DNA of 64,000 nt from CAZQYB01 sp964582985 (GTDB lineage Bacteria; Planctomycetota; Phycisphaerae; Sedimentisphaerales; Anaerobacaceae): contig CAZOUM010000006.1 of NCBI GenBank assembly GCA_964582985.1, positions 9,884-73,883 on the forward strand. Direction: 5' to 3'. Below the pieces are notes generated by a model. The model saw nothing but the letters and a program-made list of their open reading frames with translations. It was not told where the DNA came from and searched no databases. The position numbers and the translations under genes were made by a program. Positions 43,486 to 53,069 of the stretch are shown here, piece after piece; position 1 is the first letter of the stretch, and every line of letters begins with the position of its first letter.

Positions 43486-43814
43486 ATAGGAACCTCATTC
43501 ATTTACGAACAAAGAGTAACGGTAGCATTTAGCCTGCAATAGACACTGTTCGATTAGACTAACGTTGTCAGCAAGTAAAAGCAATAATAAATGATATATT
43601 AGTGGTGGATTGCTTGTAGCCATTGCGGTGTTCAAAAGGGCGTGCGAAGGTTGGAGCTGAAGATTTCGAGTTGCTGCAGGCGGAGGGATGAGCATATTGC
43701 TTATACTCAGTATTACCGGCTTTGGCGTTGACGGATGAGAAGATTTCGGGTAGGAAAGTGGCAGCGTTTAGAAAATTAAGAAGTTAAGAAGGCAAAAGTA
43801 CAAGGGAGAAGAAG
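43486..43814. other. Gap between divergent FMN reductase and MBL hydrolase genes
   Basis: A 329-bp stretch with no credible gene; it must contain two promoters. I see no repeat or structured RNA. Confidence 0.4.
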
Positions 43815-44561
43815 ATGAAATGGTTGAGACTATTGACTTTGGGTTTGGCGGTGGGATTGGTGGTTTGTGGATGTAAGAAAGAAGGGCCGGAAGCGGAACA
43901 AGAGAGACCAGGAAAGGAGGTTCCTATGGGCAATACGCTGCAATGGTTCGGACACGCCAGTTTCAGGATTAGCTATGGCGATAAGGTGATTTATATCGAC
44001 CCGTGGAAATTGACTGATGCACCGCACGATGCTACGGCCGTGCTTGTTAGTCATAGCCATTATGACCATTATTCGGCCAAGGACTTTGCAAAGGCCAGCG
44101 GGCCGGGTACGAAGATAGTCGCCTCGACGGACGTCATCAGGAAAGAAGGAAAGGGACAGGCAATTAAGCCGGGGGAGAAGATAGACTTAGACGGTGTCAG
44201 TGTGACCGGTGTGGCTGCTTATAATCCGAACAAGCGATTCCATGCGAAAGGAAATAATTGGCTGGGGTTTATAATCGAGATTGGTTCGGTGCGGATTTAC
44301 TATGCAGGTGACACTGATTTGACGGATGAGATGAAGGCATTGAGAGATATAGATATTGCACTGCTGCCGGTAGGCGGGACGTATACAATGAACGGGGAAG
44401 AGGCGGCGATGGCTGTGGAGTATATAAAGCCAAAGCAGGCGATACCGTACCATTGGGGTGACATTGTGGGCGAGCGAAGTGACGCTGACAGGTTTGCTGA
44501 GACTGCCAAATGCAACGTCAAGGTGCTAACGCCCGGCGAGAGCATAGAGATAGGTGGTTAG
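43815..44561 (+). CDS. Metallo-beta-lactamase-fold hydrolase lipoprotein (UlaG-like)
   Basis: A 248-residue protein. A signal peptide ends with a lipobox-like VVCGC at about 17-21, so it is probably lipid-anchored. The MBL metal ligands follow: SHSHYDHYSAKD supplies the H-x-H-x-D-H site, ATAVLVSH lies just before it, and IYYAGDTDLTDE carries the later Asp. The last His is in PYHWGDIV. Members of this family cleave phosphodiester or lactone substrates, and the UlaG branch includes a lactonase; the substrate cannot be told. An ATG follows AGGGAGAAGAAG. asnA is 48 bp downstream, but a functional link is not obvious. Confidence 0.9.
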   Translation: MKWLRLLTLGLAVGLVVCGCKKEGPEAEQERPGKEVPMGNTLQWFGHASFRISYGDKVIYIDPWKLTDAPHDATAVLVSHSHYDHYSAKDFAKASGPGTKIVASTDVIRKEGKGQAIKPGEKIDLDGVSVTGVAAYNPNKRFHAKGNNWLGFIIEIGSVRIYYAGDTDLTDEMKALRDIDIALLPVGGTYTMNGEEAAMAVEYIKPKQAIPYHWGDIVGERSDADRFAETAKCNVKVLTPGESIEIGG

Positions 44562-44609
44562 GAAACTGTAGGGTTGGGGGGATTTTGAGAATTTTGGGAG
44601 GTTAAAAAA

Positions 44610-45650
44610 GTGCCGGAATTAATTCTAAATGAAAAATACGAATCCAAGCTGGGGCTGAGAGAGACGGAAAGAGCCATAAAGTTCATAAAGGATTTTTTTC
44701 AAGACAGTCTGGCGAGGGAGTTGAATTTGCAGCGGGTTTCAGCACCTTTGTTTATCAGAAAAGGGTCGGGCATAAATGACGACCTCAACGGCATCGAGAG
44801 AAAAGCAACATTCGAAATTAAAGACGCCGGCCAAGCTGAGGCCGAATGTATCTTTTCGCTTGCCAAGTGGAAGCGAATGGTGCTGGCGGATTACGGATTC
44901 AAGCAGGGAGAGGGACTGTATACCGATATGAACGCAATTCGGCCGGATGAAGAATGTCTGGATAACCTTCATTCGGTATACGTGGACCAGTGGGACTGGG
45001 AACGGGTGATAAGCGCAAAAGAAAGGAATCTGGACTTTTTGAAAGAGATTGTGCGCAAGATTTACGAGGCGATGAAGAAAACGGAGGCGGCCGTTGACCA
45101 AAAGTATCCGCAGATTGAGCCGATTCTTCCGGAGGAGATTACCTTTGTTCACGCGGAAGACCTTGTCCAAATGTATCCTGACATTGGGCCGAGAGAAAGG
45201 GAGGATGAGATTGCGAAGAAATACGGGGCGGTTTTCATAATAGGGATAGGGGCAGAGCTGCCGGATGGGACAGTCCACGATGGCCGGGCACCCGACTATG
45301 ATGACTGGATAACGCCGACCGGCGAGGGCAGGAAGGGCCTGAACGGTGACATAATTGTGTGGTATCCCGTGCTGAACAAGGCCTTTGAGTTAAGCTCAAT
45401 GGGCATCAGGGTAAACAAGCAGACTCTGTTGCAACAATTAGAGATAAAGGGGGCGTTGGAGAGAAAAGAATTCCAGTGGCATAAAAGGCTGCTGAAGGGT
45501 GAATTGCCTTTGAGTATTGGCGGCGGTATCGGCCAATCCAGACTCTGCATGTTCTACCTTAGAAAGCTCCACATCGGCGAGGTCCAGGCCAGCGTCTGGC
45601 CGGAGGCAATGCTAAAACAATGCAAAGAAGCGGGAGTTATGCTGCTGTAA
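44610..45650 (+). CDS. asnA: Aspartate-ammonia ligase
   Basis: A 346-residue ammonia-dependent asparagine synthetase, related in fold to class II aminoacyl-tRNA synthetases. It forms beta-aspartyl-AMP from Asp and ATP and then reacts it with ammonia. Motifs seen are RVSAPLFIRKGSGINDDLNG, AKWKRMVLADYGFKQGEGLY, and a late IGGGIGQSRLCMFYLRK, which form the ATP and aspartate site. The length fits the AsnA family (about 330). A GTG start at 44610 with GGGAGGTTAAAAAA upstream is used. AsnA is common in anaerobes and makes asparagine without glutamine. Confidence 0.93.
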   Translation: MPELILNEKYESKLGLRETERAIKFIKDFFQDSLARELNLQRVSAPLFIRKGSGINDDLNGIERKATFEIKDAGQAEAECIFSLAKWKRMVLADYGFKQGEGLYTDMNAIRPDEECLDNLHSVYVDQWDWERVISAKERNLDFLKEIVRKIYEAMKKTEAAVDQKYPQIEPILPEEITFVHAEDLVQMYPDIGPREREDEIAKKYGAVFIIGIGAELPDGTVHDGRAPDYDDWITPTGEGRKGLNGDIIVWYPVLNKAFELSSMGIRVNKQTLLQQLEIKGALERKEFQWHKRLLKGELPLSIGGGIGQSRLCMFYLRKLHIGEVQASVWPEAMLKQCKEAGVMLL

Positions 45651-45727
45651 ACAAATGGCTTTTGGCAGCCGATTGGCAGCAAAATAACTAAGAGGCACTA
45701 AAGCATATTTACCCACCAGCTGCTGTT

Positions 45728-46705
45728 TCATCTCTTACGTATTGGCGGATTTATGCGTTTTTGGCGCCGCCGGAATATGAACATAAGTACACCGCACAAC
45801 ACGAAAACACACAGAGAAAACGAAGCAAGCATTGTGTAACTTATCTCTGCCGTGACGTATGGGTCTTCCCCTATTAAATGATATAGGTCTTCTTGCTGTA
45901 GAAGGAAATGAAAACCTATGAAATCGCCCCTACCAAAGCCTTTGTCATCAATTGTGGATTCGTACCCTATCCAAGGGGGAAACACACACAGAAGACAAAT
46001 TGCCACAATACCAAGCCACAGGACTTTCAACTGCCTCTTATTCAAAAAGGGCACATCCATGAAGTTGAAAGGTCCTAACAGAACAAAGTCCTTCTTAGCT
46101 CGCCAAGATCGCTTGAGAGAAATCTTCCGACCTACTATTACCCATGAAACCACAAGAGAAGACAAAGCCAAAAAGTAGAGAAGAGTTTTTATTTGCAGAA
46201 ATGGCATGGGCTCTCGTATGAGTCTCCCGGCCACGAAGACGGCGGCAAGCCACATTGCTACGGCCAGCCCTATGAAGATGATAAAGAGCAGTACATTTTT
46301 CTTGGCATTATATTGCTCAGGCTCATAGGAGACTTCTGACCGAGCGAAGAATTTTGAGAGGTTCTTACCAACGCTTGATGGTAAAACACCCAAACACCTT
46401 GTTAAGGCGTAATGTAGCAACAGTATTCCCAGATAGCCTATGAAGGCTCCAATAAGAGCCCCCATAAGAGTCTCCAATACGTTTATGCGTATTGTTTCGG
46501 TGACCACATCAAAACCGGACTCTGTTTTTGTGCCACCGGGTACCATAAAACGTTCAACGCCAAGCGAATATCCGCCTATCAAAATGCCAAGAAGGATTCC
46601 TACGACTCTCCACATCGCGGGACATCCTTTTGAGTTCCTAAACAGACAGCTAAGAAGGGTAGCTTTCTTGTTGGGCTGACTGGTATTATTGCGCGTATTG
46701 CTCAT
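45728..46705 (-). CDS. Multi-pass integral membrane protein of unknown function
   Basis: About 325 residues from the ATG at 46705, chosen because GGGAGG precedes it; an upstream Met lacks a ribosome-binding site. I count seven or so hydrophobic segments (AMWRVVGILLGILIGGYSLG, then ETLMGALIGAFIGYLGILLL, then LFIIFIGLAVAMWLAAVF, LLYFLALSSLVVSWVIV, and VLWLGIVAICLLCVFPP), with a polar loop between the last two (YESTIDDKGFGRGDFIGFHF). I recognise no family. A final helix near the C-terminus (FSLCVFVLCGVLMFIF) is followed by a basic tail. The gene lies convergent to asnA. Confidence 0.7.
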   Translation of the reverse strand: MSNTRNNTSQPNKKATLLSCLFRNSKGCPAMWRVVGILLGILIGGYSLGVERFMVPGGTKTESGFDVVTETIRINVLETLMGALIGAFIGYLGILLLHYALTRCLGVLPSSVGKNLSKFFARSEVSYEPEQYNAKKNVLLFIIFIGLAVAMWLAAVFVAGRLIREPMPFLQIKTLLYFLALSSLVVSWVIVGRKISLKRSWRAKKDFVLLGPFNFMDVPFLNKRQLKVLWLGIVAICLLCVFPPWIGYESTIDDKGFGRGDFIGFHFLLQQEDLYHLIGEDPYVTAEISYTMLASFSLCVFVLCGVLMFIFRRRQKRINPPIRKR

Positions 46706-46932
46706 ACTCTGCCTCCCTATCTTTTTCCGGGCAACCAATTGGCAGCGAAAAGAATAAGGCTAACCAAAGCAAATAGGAGAACTGACTGATTTCGCTTAAT
46801 TCGCCATGTGCCAGTTATTCTCATGATAATAAAGGGTGGTTTGGTTTGCAATAGAATCTATTTTTCTTATTTTTGGGCGGAGAACACGCTGTCTGCCGCC
46901 GGGTTGAACTTGGCCGCTCCATATCGCGGCAG

Positions 46933-47892
46933 TTAGGCGAAGGCCAGCCCGAGCTTTTTTGCGACGGAACGGATATGGCTGGCGGCCTTTGCGTATTCCT
47001 CGGCGCCTTTCAGGTGCTCAATCATTAGCGGCGTGTCAGGGAACTTGCTCAACTCGGTCAGTAATACGGCGTAATCAAGATAGCCCAGGCCGGGACGCAC
47101 CTCATCAAGATGCGTGGTGACCTTCGGCTGCAGCAGAACATCCTTGGCGTGGCAGCTCTTGATATGAGGGCCGAGCTTCTTGAAGAATTGCTGAATCAGC
47201 TTTGCGTTTTTGAAATAGCGCTGCGGGCTTGAGATAAGATTGACGGGGTCGAAATGCACGGCGAAACGCTTGCGGTCGATGGCCTTTATCAGGTGCAGGT
47301 ATGAGCCTATCGAGTCGGGATAGGCCCAGGGCATAGTCTCAAGCGTGAAATATGTCCGCGTCGGTTTGACATCATCGATGATAGCACGGGTCGTCTGAAC
47401 AATCATATCAAAGGTCTCTTCGGTGAGGTTGTCGGGGTGGGGGCCGTACCAATGCTCTCGGCTGCGCGAGCCGCTGACATTCACGCAGCAGTTTGCACCT
47501 ATGCGCTCGGCAAGCGCCAGACGCTGGCGGCACTTGACCAGGGCTGCCTTGCGTGTTTTCTCATCGGGGCTGAGCGGATTGCTCCACGCGCCCACCTCGG
47601 CGATGATGATGTCGGTCTTCTTAGCAGCGGCGGCGTAGGCGTTAACAACGTCGTCGGATTCCTTCGGTCCGACGGGACAATAGGCTGCCCGATAGCCGAG
47701 CCTGTTAACAACCTGCACCCACGAATCAGGACTGTCAAATTTCTCGAAGGTCGGCCCGCCCAGCCTAAGCGGCAGCCGTATTGTCTGCGCTGTTGCCTTC
47801 TTAATCGATGACGTATAGGCCAGCAGGGCCGTGCCAATCAGAGATTTTTTTACGAAATTACGTCGCGAAATCAGTCTTTCTTCGTTTGTCAT
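46933..47892 (-). CDS. Tat-exported sugar-phosphate isomerase/epimerase-like protein
   Basis: About 319 residues from the ATG at 47892; an upstream Met would precede the signal peptide by 32 residues and is rejected. A twin-arginine signal (ISRRNFVKKSLIGTALLAYT) opens the protein, so it folds in the cytoplasm and is exported. The body is a xylose-isomerase-like TIM barrel (AP endonuclease family 2): TIIAEVGAWSNPLS, then a metal-ligand pair FTLETMPWAYP, HFDPVNLIS, SCHAKDVLL, and near the end IEHLKGAEEY. These residues match the usual Glu-Asp-His-Glu metal site. Members isomerise or epimerise sugars; the substrate here is unknown. Confidence 0.87.
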   Translation of the reverse strand: MTNEERLISRRNFVKKSLIGTALLAYTSSIKKATAQTIRLPLRLGGPTFEKFDSPDSWVQVVNRLGYRAAYCPVGPKESDDVVNAYAAAAKKTDIIIAEVGAWSNPLSPDEKTRKAALVKCRQRLALAERIGANCCVNVSGSRSREHWYGPHPDNLTEETFDMIVQTTRAIIDDVKPTRTYFTLETMPWAYPDSIGSYLHLIKAIDRKRFAVHFDPVNLISSPQRYFKNAKLIQQFFKKLGPHIKSCHAKDVLLQPKVTTHLDEVRPGLGYLDYAVLLTELSKFPDTPLMIEHLKGAEEYAKAASHIRSVAKKLGLAFA

Positions 47893-48100
47893 TTTCAACC
47901 TATCCTTAATGCCGGTTATAACTTGCGAACAGGAAACGTCCAAAATCCGTATGAGGCCTTTTGTAGGGCATAAAAGCCACAAAATCAATTAGAAACTGCT
48001 AATGGTCGATTTTCCTGAACCAGGAGGAAACTATGGGCCAGTTGCTCAAGTCCGCGGAGACATCGGTCGAGATTAGCAGTGAGGGGGTGTTAGGTTTGGC

Positions 48101-48129
48101 TTGACAGGAATTGGCTTTTTTGTTAGAAT
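48101..48129 (+). promoter_or_regulatory. Sigma-70-type promoter upstream of the PpiC lipoprotein
   Basis: TTGACA (48101-48106) and TAGAAT (48124-48129) lie exactly 17 bp apart, 111 bp before the ATG at 48241. The 348-bp gap 47893-48240 holds this promoter, and otherwise nothing I recognise. Confidence 0.75.
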
Positions 48130-48240
48130 GTTTGGTTTGACAGTTTATGGCTTGCTGAAGTGGTGATGCAGGAAGGACTAAAGAAAAGTAAGCGGCCAAG
48201 TAATGCATTATTGACTACTTTTATTGGAAAGGGGTATGCG

Positions 48241-49851
48241 ATGAAGTTGTTCTTGAGCAAATGGGCTTTATGTTTCCTATGCTTTTTGATGGTGGCGTGC
48301 TATTCCTGCGGGCCGAAGGAGGAAGTGGCAACGGAGCCGGTAGAGAGACCGGAAGTCGTTGAGGTAATACCGCTGGAACCGGAACCGGTAGAAATAGAGC
48401 CGGTTGAAACAGTGCCGGTGGTGGCAAAACCACCGGAGCCGAAGCCGGTAGAAGCCAAACCGGTTAAGATTGAGCCGGTCGAGCCTTCGACTGTTGTTGG
48501 GAGAATACGCGACCACGTTATCACACGAGCCGAGCTTGAAAAACAAGTGATAAAAGAGATTCGGGTGAATCCAGACGAGTATGTGAGGGAAGACGGGTCT
48601 GTTGATGTGAAGGCGATACTTCTGAAAATGATAGCGGAAAAGGGGTTCATAGTGGACGCCGGTGCACAAGGTGTTCTGGAAGACCCGTATCTCAAATCAA
48701 GTTTCAAGTATTTCAGGGAAATGACGCTTGCTAAATTATTGTTGAAGACGGAGCTGCAACCCAGGATAAAGATAGCAGAGTCGGAGATAGATGCAAAGAT
48801 GAAAAGTGATCCGAAGCTGACGCGGGCAAGCGCAAAGGCAGTGCTTGAGAGGCAAAAAGCAGCAAGGCTTGTAGAGCAGTTTTATCAGGAGTTATATAAG
48901 AAGCTTGATGTTCAGAAATTGAGCGGTAATTTTGGCAGGGCGTCCAGTTTATATCTCAAGCTTTTGTTTGCGCCGAAAGAAAAGCAGAAAATGCGTTTTG
49001 TCAAAAAGGCGCAAATCTGGGAGGATTTGACGCTGGAAGAGAGGAATGTTGTTCTGGCGAGATTCGAAAACGGCAAAGTGACAGTCGAGGACTGGCTTTA
49101 TGCCTTGGTTCGACCCGCTCCGACAAAGAGGCCGAGAGATTTGAATACAAAAGAAGGTGTCGAAAAGTTTCTGGACAGAGCAATGCGGCTGCATGTATTC
49201 ATTGCCGAGGCGAAGCTGCGCGGGCTCGACAAGGACGAAGATTATGTAAAGCAAGTAAGAGACAAAGAAGACACGGACATATTCCGGAAAGTCAGAACCG
49301 TAAAGCTCAGAGAGGTCAAGAAGGTAACAGAGGATGAAATCAAGCCTTACTTTGACCAGCACAAGGAAAAATTCAAGAACCCTGATACGATTAATATAGA
49401 CCAAATCTGGTGCCAGGACCTAAAGACAGCACAGAAGGTAAAAGAAGAGCTGAGCAGCGGCAAAGATTTCGAATCAGCCAGGCAACAATACTCTTTGGCG
49501 AAACAAGAGAAAGCATCGAGTACTCATGCCAGAAGAGAAGGAATGTTCTTTGAGGAGCTGTGGAAGGGCGAGCCGAACGAAATAGTAGGTCCGGTGAGGG
49601 GCTTCTTTCTCAATAGGCAGACGCGACCGGCGGAGTTGCAGGTCAGGTGGCGCATAGTCAAGATATTGGGCAAGAAGCCCGGCCAGGCGCGGGAATACAG
49701 CTCCGGTATGGAAGATGAGGTGAAAAGCTGGATACGCTACGAACGAAGGGAAGAAATCATGGCAAAATACAGAAAGGAGCTTCTGAAGAAATATTCATAC
49801 AAGATTTATTCTGAAAGATTCAAAGACATTAATCCGCTTCACATACCGTAG
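48241..49851 (+). CDS. PpiC-type peptidyl-prolyl isomerase lipoprotein (PrsA/SurA-like)
   Basis: About 536 residues from the ATG at 48241, which has GGAAAGGGG upstream and starts a lipoprotein signal (KWALCFLCFLMVACYSC). The first 80 residues after it are a low-complexity linker of Pro, Glu and Val units (VEPVE). Next come a helical chaperone domain and a PpiC domain (about residues 370-465): EIKPYFDQHKEKFKNPDTIN, then AQKVKEELSSGKDFESARQQ, and the ending PNEIVGPVRGFF. It probably assists folding of secreted proteins in the periplasm. Length and layout resemble PrsA or SurA. The alternative is a lipoprotein with a degenerate isomerase domain; the active-site Asp or His cannot be judged. Confidence 0.82.
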   Translation: MKLFLSKWALCFLCFLMVACYSCGPKEEVATEPVERPEVVEVIPLEPEPVEIEPVETVPVVAKPPEPKPVEAKPVKIEPVEPSTVVGRIRDHVITRAELEKQVIKEIRVNPDEYVREDGSVDVKAILLKMIAEKGFIVDAGAQGVLEDPYLKSSFKYFREMTLAKLLLKTELQPRIKIAESEIDAKMKSDPKLTRASAKAVLERQKAARLVEQFYQELYKKLDVQKLSGNFGRASSLYLKLLFAPKEKQKMRFVKKAQIWEDLTLEERNVVLARFENGKVTVEDWLYALVRPAPTKRPRDLNTKEGVEKFLDRAMRLHVFIAEAKLRGLDKDEDYVKQVRDKEDTDIFRKVRTVKLREVKKVTEDEIKPYFDQHKEKFKNPDTINIDQIWCQDLKTAQKVKEELSSGKDFESARQQYSLAKQEKASSTHARREGMFFEELWKGEPNEIVGPVRGFFLNRQTRPAELQVRWRIVKILGKKPGQAREYSSGMEDEVKSWIRYERREEIMAKYRKELLKKYSYKIYSERFKDINPLHIP

Positions 49852-50280
49852 CGTGAAGCCGAGCTGGCAGCCGCTGAGCGGTTAGGCGGTGCCCGCTTCG
49901 CCGTTGGTAAAGCTGTGGCGGGAATTGTGCAAATGTGCCGGTGAGATTGTGCGTTCAAAGGGGGGAGCATTCTCAATTGATGGTCGCTTATGGGGGGTTT
50001 TTCATTGCGCTGACAATGACAGAGAAAAACGCAACCAGGAAGTGGTGAGTGCGAAGAAAGTTGCGCATAAGGCCGGCCGACCGCAACTTTTTGACCTTCT
50101 GAAATGACAATTGACAAGCAGCGACGAGCTTCATATCCTACAACAAATCCGAACAGATGTTTTGCAGCTCACTGCGCGAAAGCATCCGAGGTCCAACGGC
50201 TAAGCGCTTGAGAAAATAAAGGATTTAGTATAACTTAATGAAGCTCATTTGAGAAATTTCGGTTTGTAAGGAGTCAAATC
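49852..50280. other. Gap without a clear gene
   Basis: A 429-bp stretch. A GTG-started frame at 49889-50107 (72 codons) has no recognisable motif, so I do not call it. AAGGAG lies just before the ATG at 50281. I see no repeat or structured RNA. Confidence 0.4.
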
Positions 50281-51720
50281 ATGGGTGACTTAATGAATCG
50301 GCGAGAGTTTTTGGGGGCAAGCGCAATCGGGGCAGGAACCGTGCTACTTGGCGGATGCCTTAGCCGGCATACCGTCATGGCGGCGGGGGCTGAAGAATGG
50401 CCGGTCAGGATGCCAACCGTGAAAATCCACCGGGTCTACGTTGGGAGAACAGGAGGGATTTACTGCTCCAGGCCGACAGAGGAGATTGCCAAGTTCGAGA
50501 AGCACCTTGCCAAGATTGAACGAAAGCTGGGCGATGTGAAGTTCGTTGGGGGTGAGGTGATACCTCCGGCCGAAGTGGAAAAGGTGTTGGCCAAGTTAGA
50601 TAAAGCAGATGGTCTGCTGCTGTTTCACCTTTCGGGGCATGGAGGAGGCGCACCGGTGCAGGCGCTGGGTAAGCTCGTTGACACAGGATTACCCACGGCT
50701 GTGTTCTCGCAGCCGTTCAGCGGACACGGCTGGATGTATTTTCCTCAGTGGCAGAAGGAGGGCAAAAAGGTTGTTCTGCTGGCAACCAGTGACTGGCGCG
50801 AGATTGACAGGGTGGTGGCACTGATGCGGGTGGCTCCACGGCTGCGTCAAACGCGCATCATAGCTGTGGGCAAGCCCCGTGGAACAGAGGCGGCCTGTTC
50901 GGCAGAGCAGGTCAAGAAGCGACTGGGTACGGAGATAATCCCGATGAGCAACGAGCAGGTCATAAAAGCCCACCAAGCCATTGACCTAAAGGCTGCAGAG
51001 GCGGAGGCGCAGCGATACTGGATTAGCCGGGCCAAGAGAATAGTCGAGCCTTCGAAGGAGGATATCGTAAACTCGGCACGGTTGTACCTTGCGATAAAGA
51101 AGCTGATGCAGAAAGAAGGAGCACAGGCGGTCATGAGTTCACATTGTATGGGCCGGCCGGCTAAAGGGTGCCTGACGTTCAGCAAGCTGAACGATTTGGG
51201 GCTTGTAGGGGCCTGCGAGGGTGACATAGACTCGACTCTGACTATGCTTATATTCGGGTATGCGTTCGGAGTGCCTGGGTTCATCAGCGACCCTGTTTTC
51301 GACATCTCCAGGAATGCGCTGATTCACTTCCATTGTACCTGTGCGACCAAGATGGATGGTCCGAGAGGCAAGCGTCTGCCTTTTACTATCCGCACTCAGA
51401 GCGACAGCGAGAAAGGGGTGTCGCTGGATGTCGAGATGCGTGTCGGGCAGGTTGTCACCTGTGCAAAGTTTATCAATCTCAACACTATGCTTATCTCCAC
51501 GGGTAAGGTTACAGAAGTCACGCACGATGAGCTGGGCTGTCGCACGCAGTTTGTCACCGAGGTGGCCGATGCCAGTAAGATGTTCCACAACTGGGGCGGC
51601 GGCGTACTGAAAGGCGGGATAATGGCGCTGCTGCACCGCGCGGTCTTCTATGGCGACCACTTGCAGGATGTCAAGAATCTGGGCGTGCTGATGGGATTTA
51701 ATGTTGTCGAGGAAGGCTGA
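50281..51720 (+). CDS. Tat-exported sugar-isomerase-like protein, copy 1
   Basis: A 479-residue protein with a twin-arginine signal (MNRREFLGASAIGAGTVLLG) that also holds a Cys (GGC), so it may be lipid-anchored. The ATG has AAGGAG at good spacing. The body resembles the L-fucose/L-arabinose isomerase fold: HLSGHGGGAPVQ near 115, ATSDWREIDRVVALMRVAP, a Rossmann-like QTRIIAVGKPRG, then SSHCMGRPAKGCLTFSKLND and FGYAFGVPGFISDPVFD. It shares these motifs with the gene at 54506, and the two are clear paralogs. The sugar and activity are unknown. A PfkB kinase follows. Confidence 0.85.
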   Translation: MGDLMNRREFLGASAIGAGTVLLGGCLSRHTVMAAGAEEWPVRMPTVKIHRVYVGRTGGIYCSRPTEEIAKFEKHLAKIERKLGDVKFVGGEVIPPAEVEKVLAKLDKADGLLLFHLSGHGGGAPVQALGKLVDTGLPTAVFSQPFSGHGWMYFPQWQKEGKKVVLLATSDWREIDRVVALMRVAPRLRQTRIIAVGKPRGTEAACSAEQVKKRLGTEIIPMSNEQVIKAHQAIDLKAAEAEAQRYWISRAKRIVEPSKEDIVNSARLYLAIKKLMQKEGAQAVMSSHCMGRPAKGCLTFSKLNDLGLVGACEGDIDSTLTMLIFGYAFGVPGFISDPVFDISRNALIHFHCTCATKMDGPRGKRLPFTIRTQSDSEKGVSLDVEMRVGQVVTCAKFINLNTMLISTGKVTEVTHDELGCRTQFVTEVADASKMFHNWGGGVLKGGIMALLHRAVFYGDHLQDVKNLGVLMGFNVVEEG

Positions 51721-51850
51721 CAACTCAAACCGAGCCAAGTCGTCCAGCGAGTCTTCGTAGGTTCGCAGGAAAATATCGTCGCGGCGAAGGCCTCCTCACC
51801 GCTGAAAAAACCTTGATTGGCTTTTGCGAAATCATACTGGTGAATGAAAG

Positions 51851-53056
51851 ATGTCCGTTGATGTGCTCATTCTAAACACGGCTGTTGTGGATTTTAGAAG
51901 AGCGGATTTTGAATTCGCGGATGAATTGGTCGGCGAGGGGGGCTTAGCAAAGTGCCAAGCAAAAGACAACCCTAATTACCCACAAGAACAGTTGGCGGAA
52001 TGGATAAAGCAGGGATATGCCACCGCTGGTGGACCGGGAAATACCGCGCCCTTGATTGCAAGAGCGGGCTTGAAAGTTGCGGTAGGAGTTAACCTCGGCA
52101 AGGGTGATTGTAAGGGATTGGACGCCCAGGGCAGGTTCTTTTATGGGCTAATGGCGGCCAACGGCGTCGATACGTCGGCAACCTTTATACACCCGGATTT
52201 GCCGACGGGGACTACGTACATTCATCATAAGGGCGGTGAGGAAAGGGGCGGGATTGCATATTTTGCCGGTGCCAATGATGACTTTGATTTCGAAAGATTT
52301 AAAGGGGCCATTGACCGATTAAAGCCGAACATAGTTTATTATATGTATTCCGGGCTGTCGGATAGAGGCGATGCCAATGAGGGGAGAGATTTAGCCGCGT
52401 TTATTAAATGGTGCCGGCGTAAGGGAATTGTCACCACTGCTGACACCAGCACTCTAACCGGCAGGCCGCGGGAAGTGATTTCGTCCGGCGAGCCGGTAAG
52501 CGGGTACAAGCTTTTAGAGCCGCTTTTGCCCGAAGTCGACATATTCTTTACCTCGTCGGATGAAGCCAAAATGATAGCAAATACTCTCAACGGGCCGCGA
52601 AATTGGCATGCGTTCAGTGAAGATGCAAACAACATACACTTTCTCGATTTTTTGAGTAAAAGATTTTGGGGCAAGAGCGGCCGGACAAAGCTGTTTGGTG
52701 TAACAGTGAGCAAAGGCGCCTATGAAAAGCACATTCAGCCGAATGGATTAGTCAGCGGTCCGAACAAAATTGAATCGCGATTTATGGTGGGGGAAGTGGT
52801 CGACCTCGTTGGGGCGGGAGACGCATTCAGGGCAGGGCTTCTGGCATACATTAGCCGCAACCTGACTAAGTTCCGGGACGGCTCGACGAACTTTGGCGAA
52901 GCTGTGCAGATGGGCAACCTGTTCGCAGCACTTTATATTAAAGCACCACTTCACGACAGGCACGCCAACATCCAAACTTACGGTAAAATGCTAAAAGTAG
53001 TGCGGGACGGTATCAGTTATCCGAGTTTCGAAGCGTTGCGAGAGGCTTTACGCTAA
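51851..53056 (+). CDS. PfkB family carbohydrate kinase
   Basis: A 401-residue kinase of the ribokinase/PfkB fold. The ATP-site signature is DLVGAGDAFRAG (about residue 320), with the catalytic Asp in GAGDAF. The N-terminal substrate region TAGGPGNTAPLIARAGLKVA and the GVNLGKGDCKG segment follow the family plan. It is longer than usual (ribokinases are about 300), and has an insertion before the first motif. It lies between the two Tat-exported isomerase-like genes, hence probably phosphorylates a sugar or its product. The acceptor cannot be read from the sequence. Confidence 0.88.
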   Translation: MSVDVLILNTAVVDFRRADFEFADELVGEGGLAKCQAKDNPNYPQEQLAEWIKQGYATAGGPGNTAPLIARAGLKVAVGVNLGKGDCKGLDAQGRFFYGLMAANGVDTSATFIHPDLPTGTTYIHHKGGEERGGIAYFAGANDDFDFERFKGAIDRLKPNIVYYMYSGLSDRGDANEGRDLAAFIKWCRRKGIVTTADTSTLTGRPREVISSGEPVSGYKLLEPLLPEVDIFFTSSDEAKMIANTLNGPRNWHAFSEDANNIHFLDFLSKRFWGKSGRTKLFGVTVSKGAYEKHIQPNGLVSGPNKIESRFMVGEVVDLVGAGDAFRAGLLAYISRNLTKFRDGSTNFGEAVQMGNLFAALYIKAPLHDRHANIQTYGKMLKVVRDGISYPSFEALREALR

Positions 53057-53069
53057 AGAGCTTAGGACT

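Noticed and set aside
49889..50107. 72-codon GTG-started frame after the PpiC gene
   Set aside because: No family likeness and no clear ribosome-binding site.
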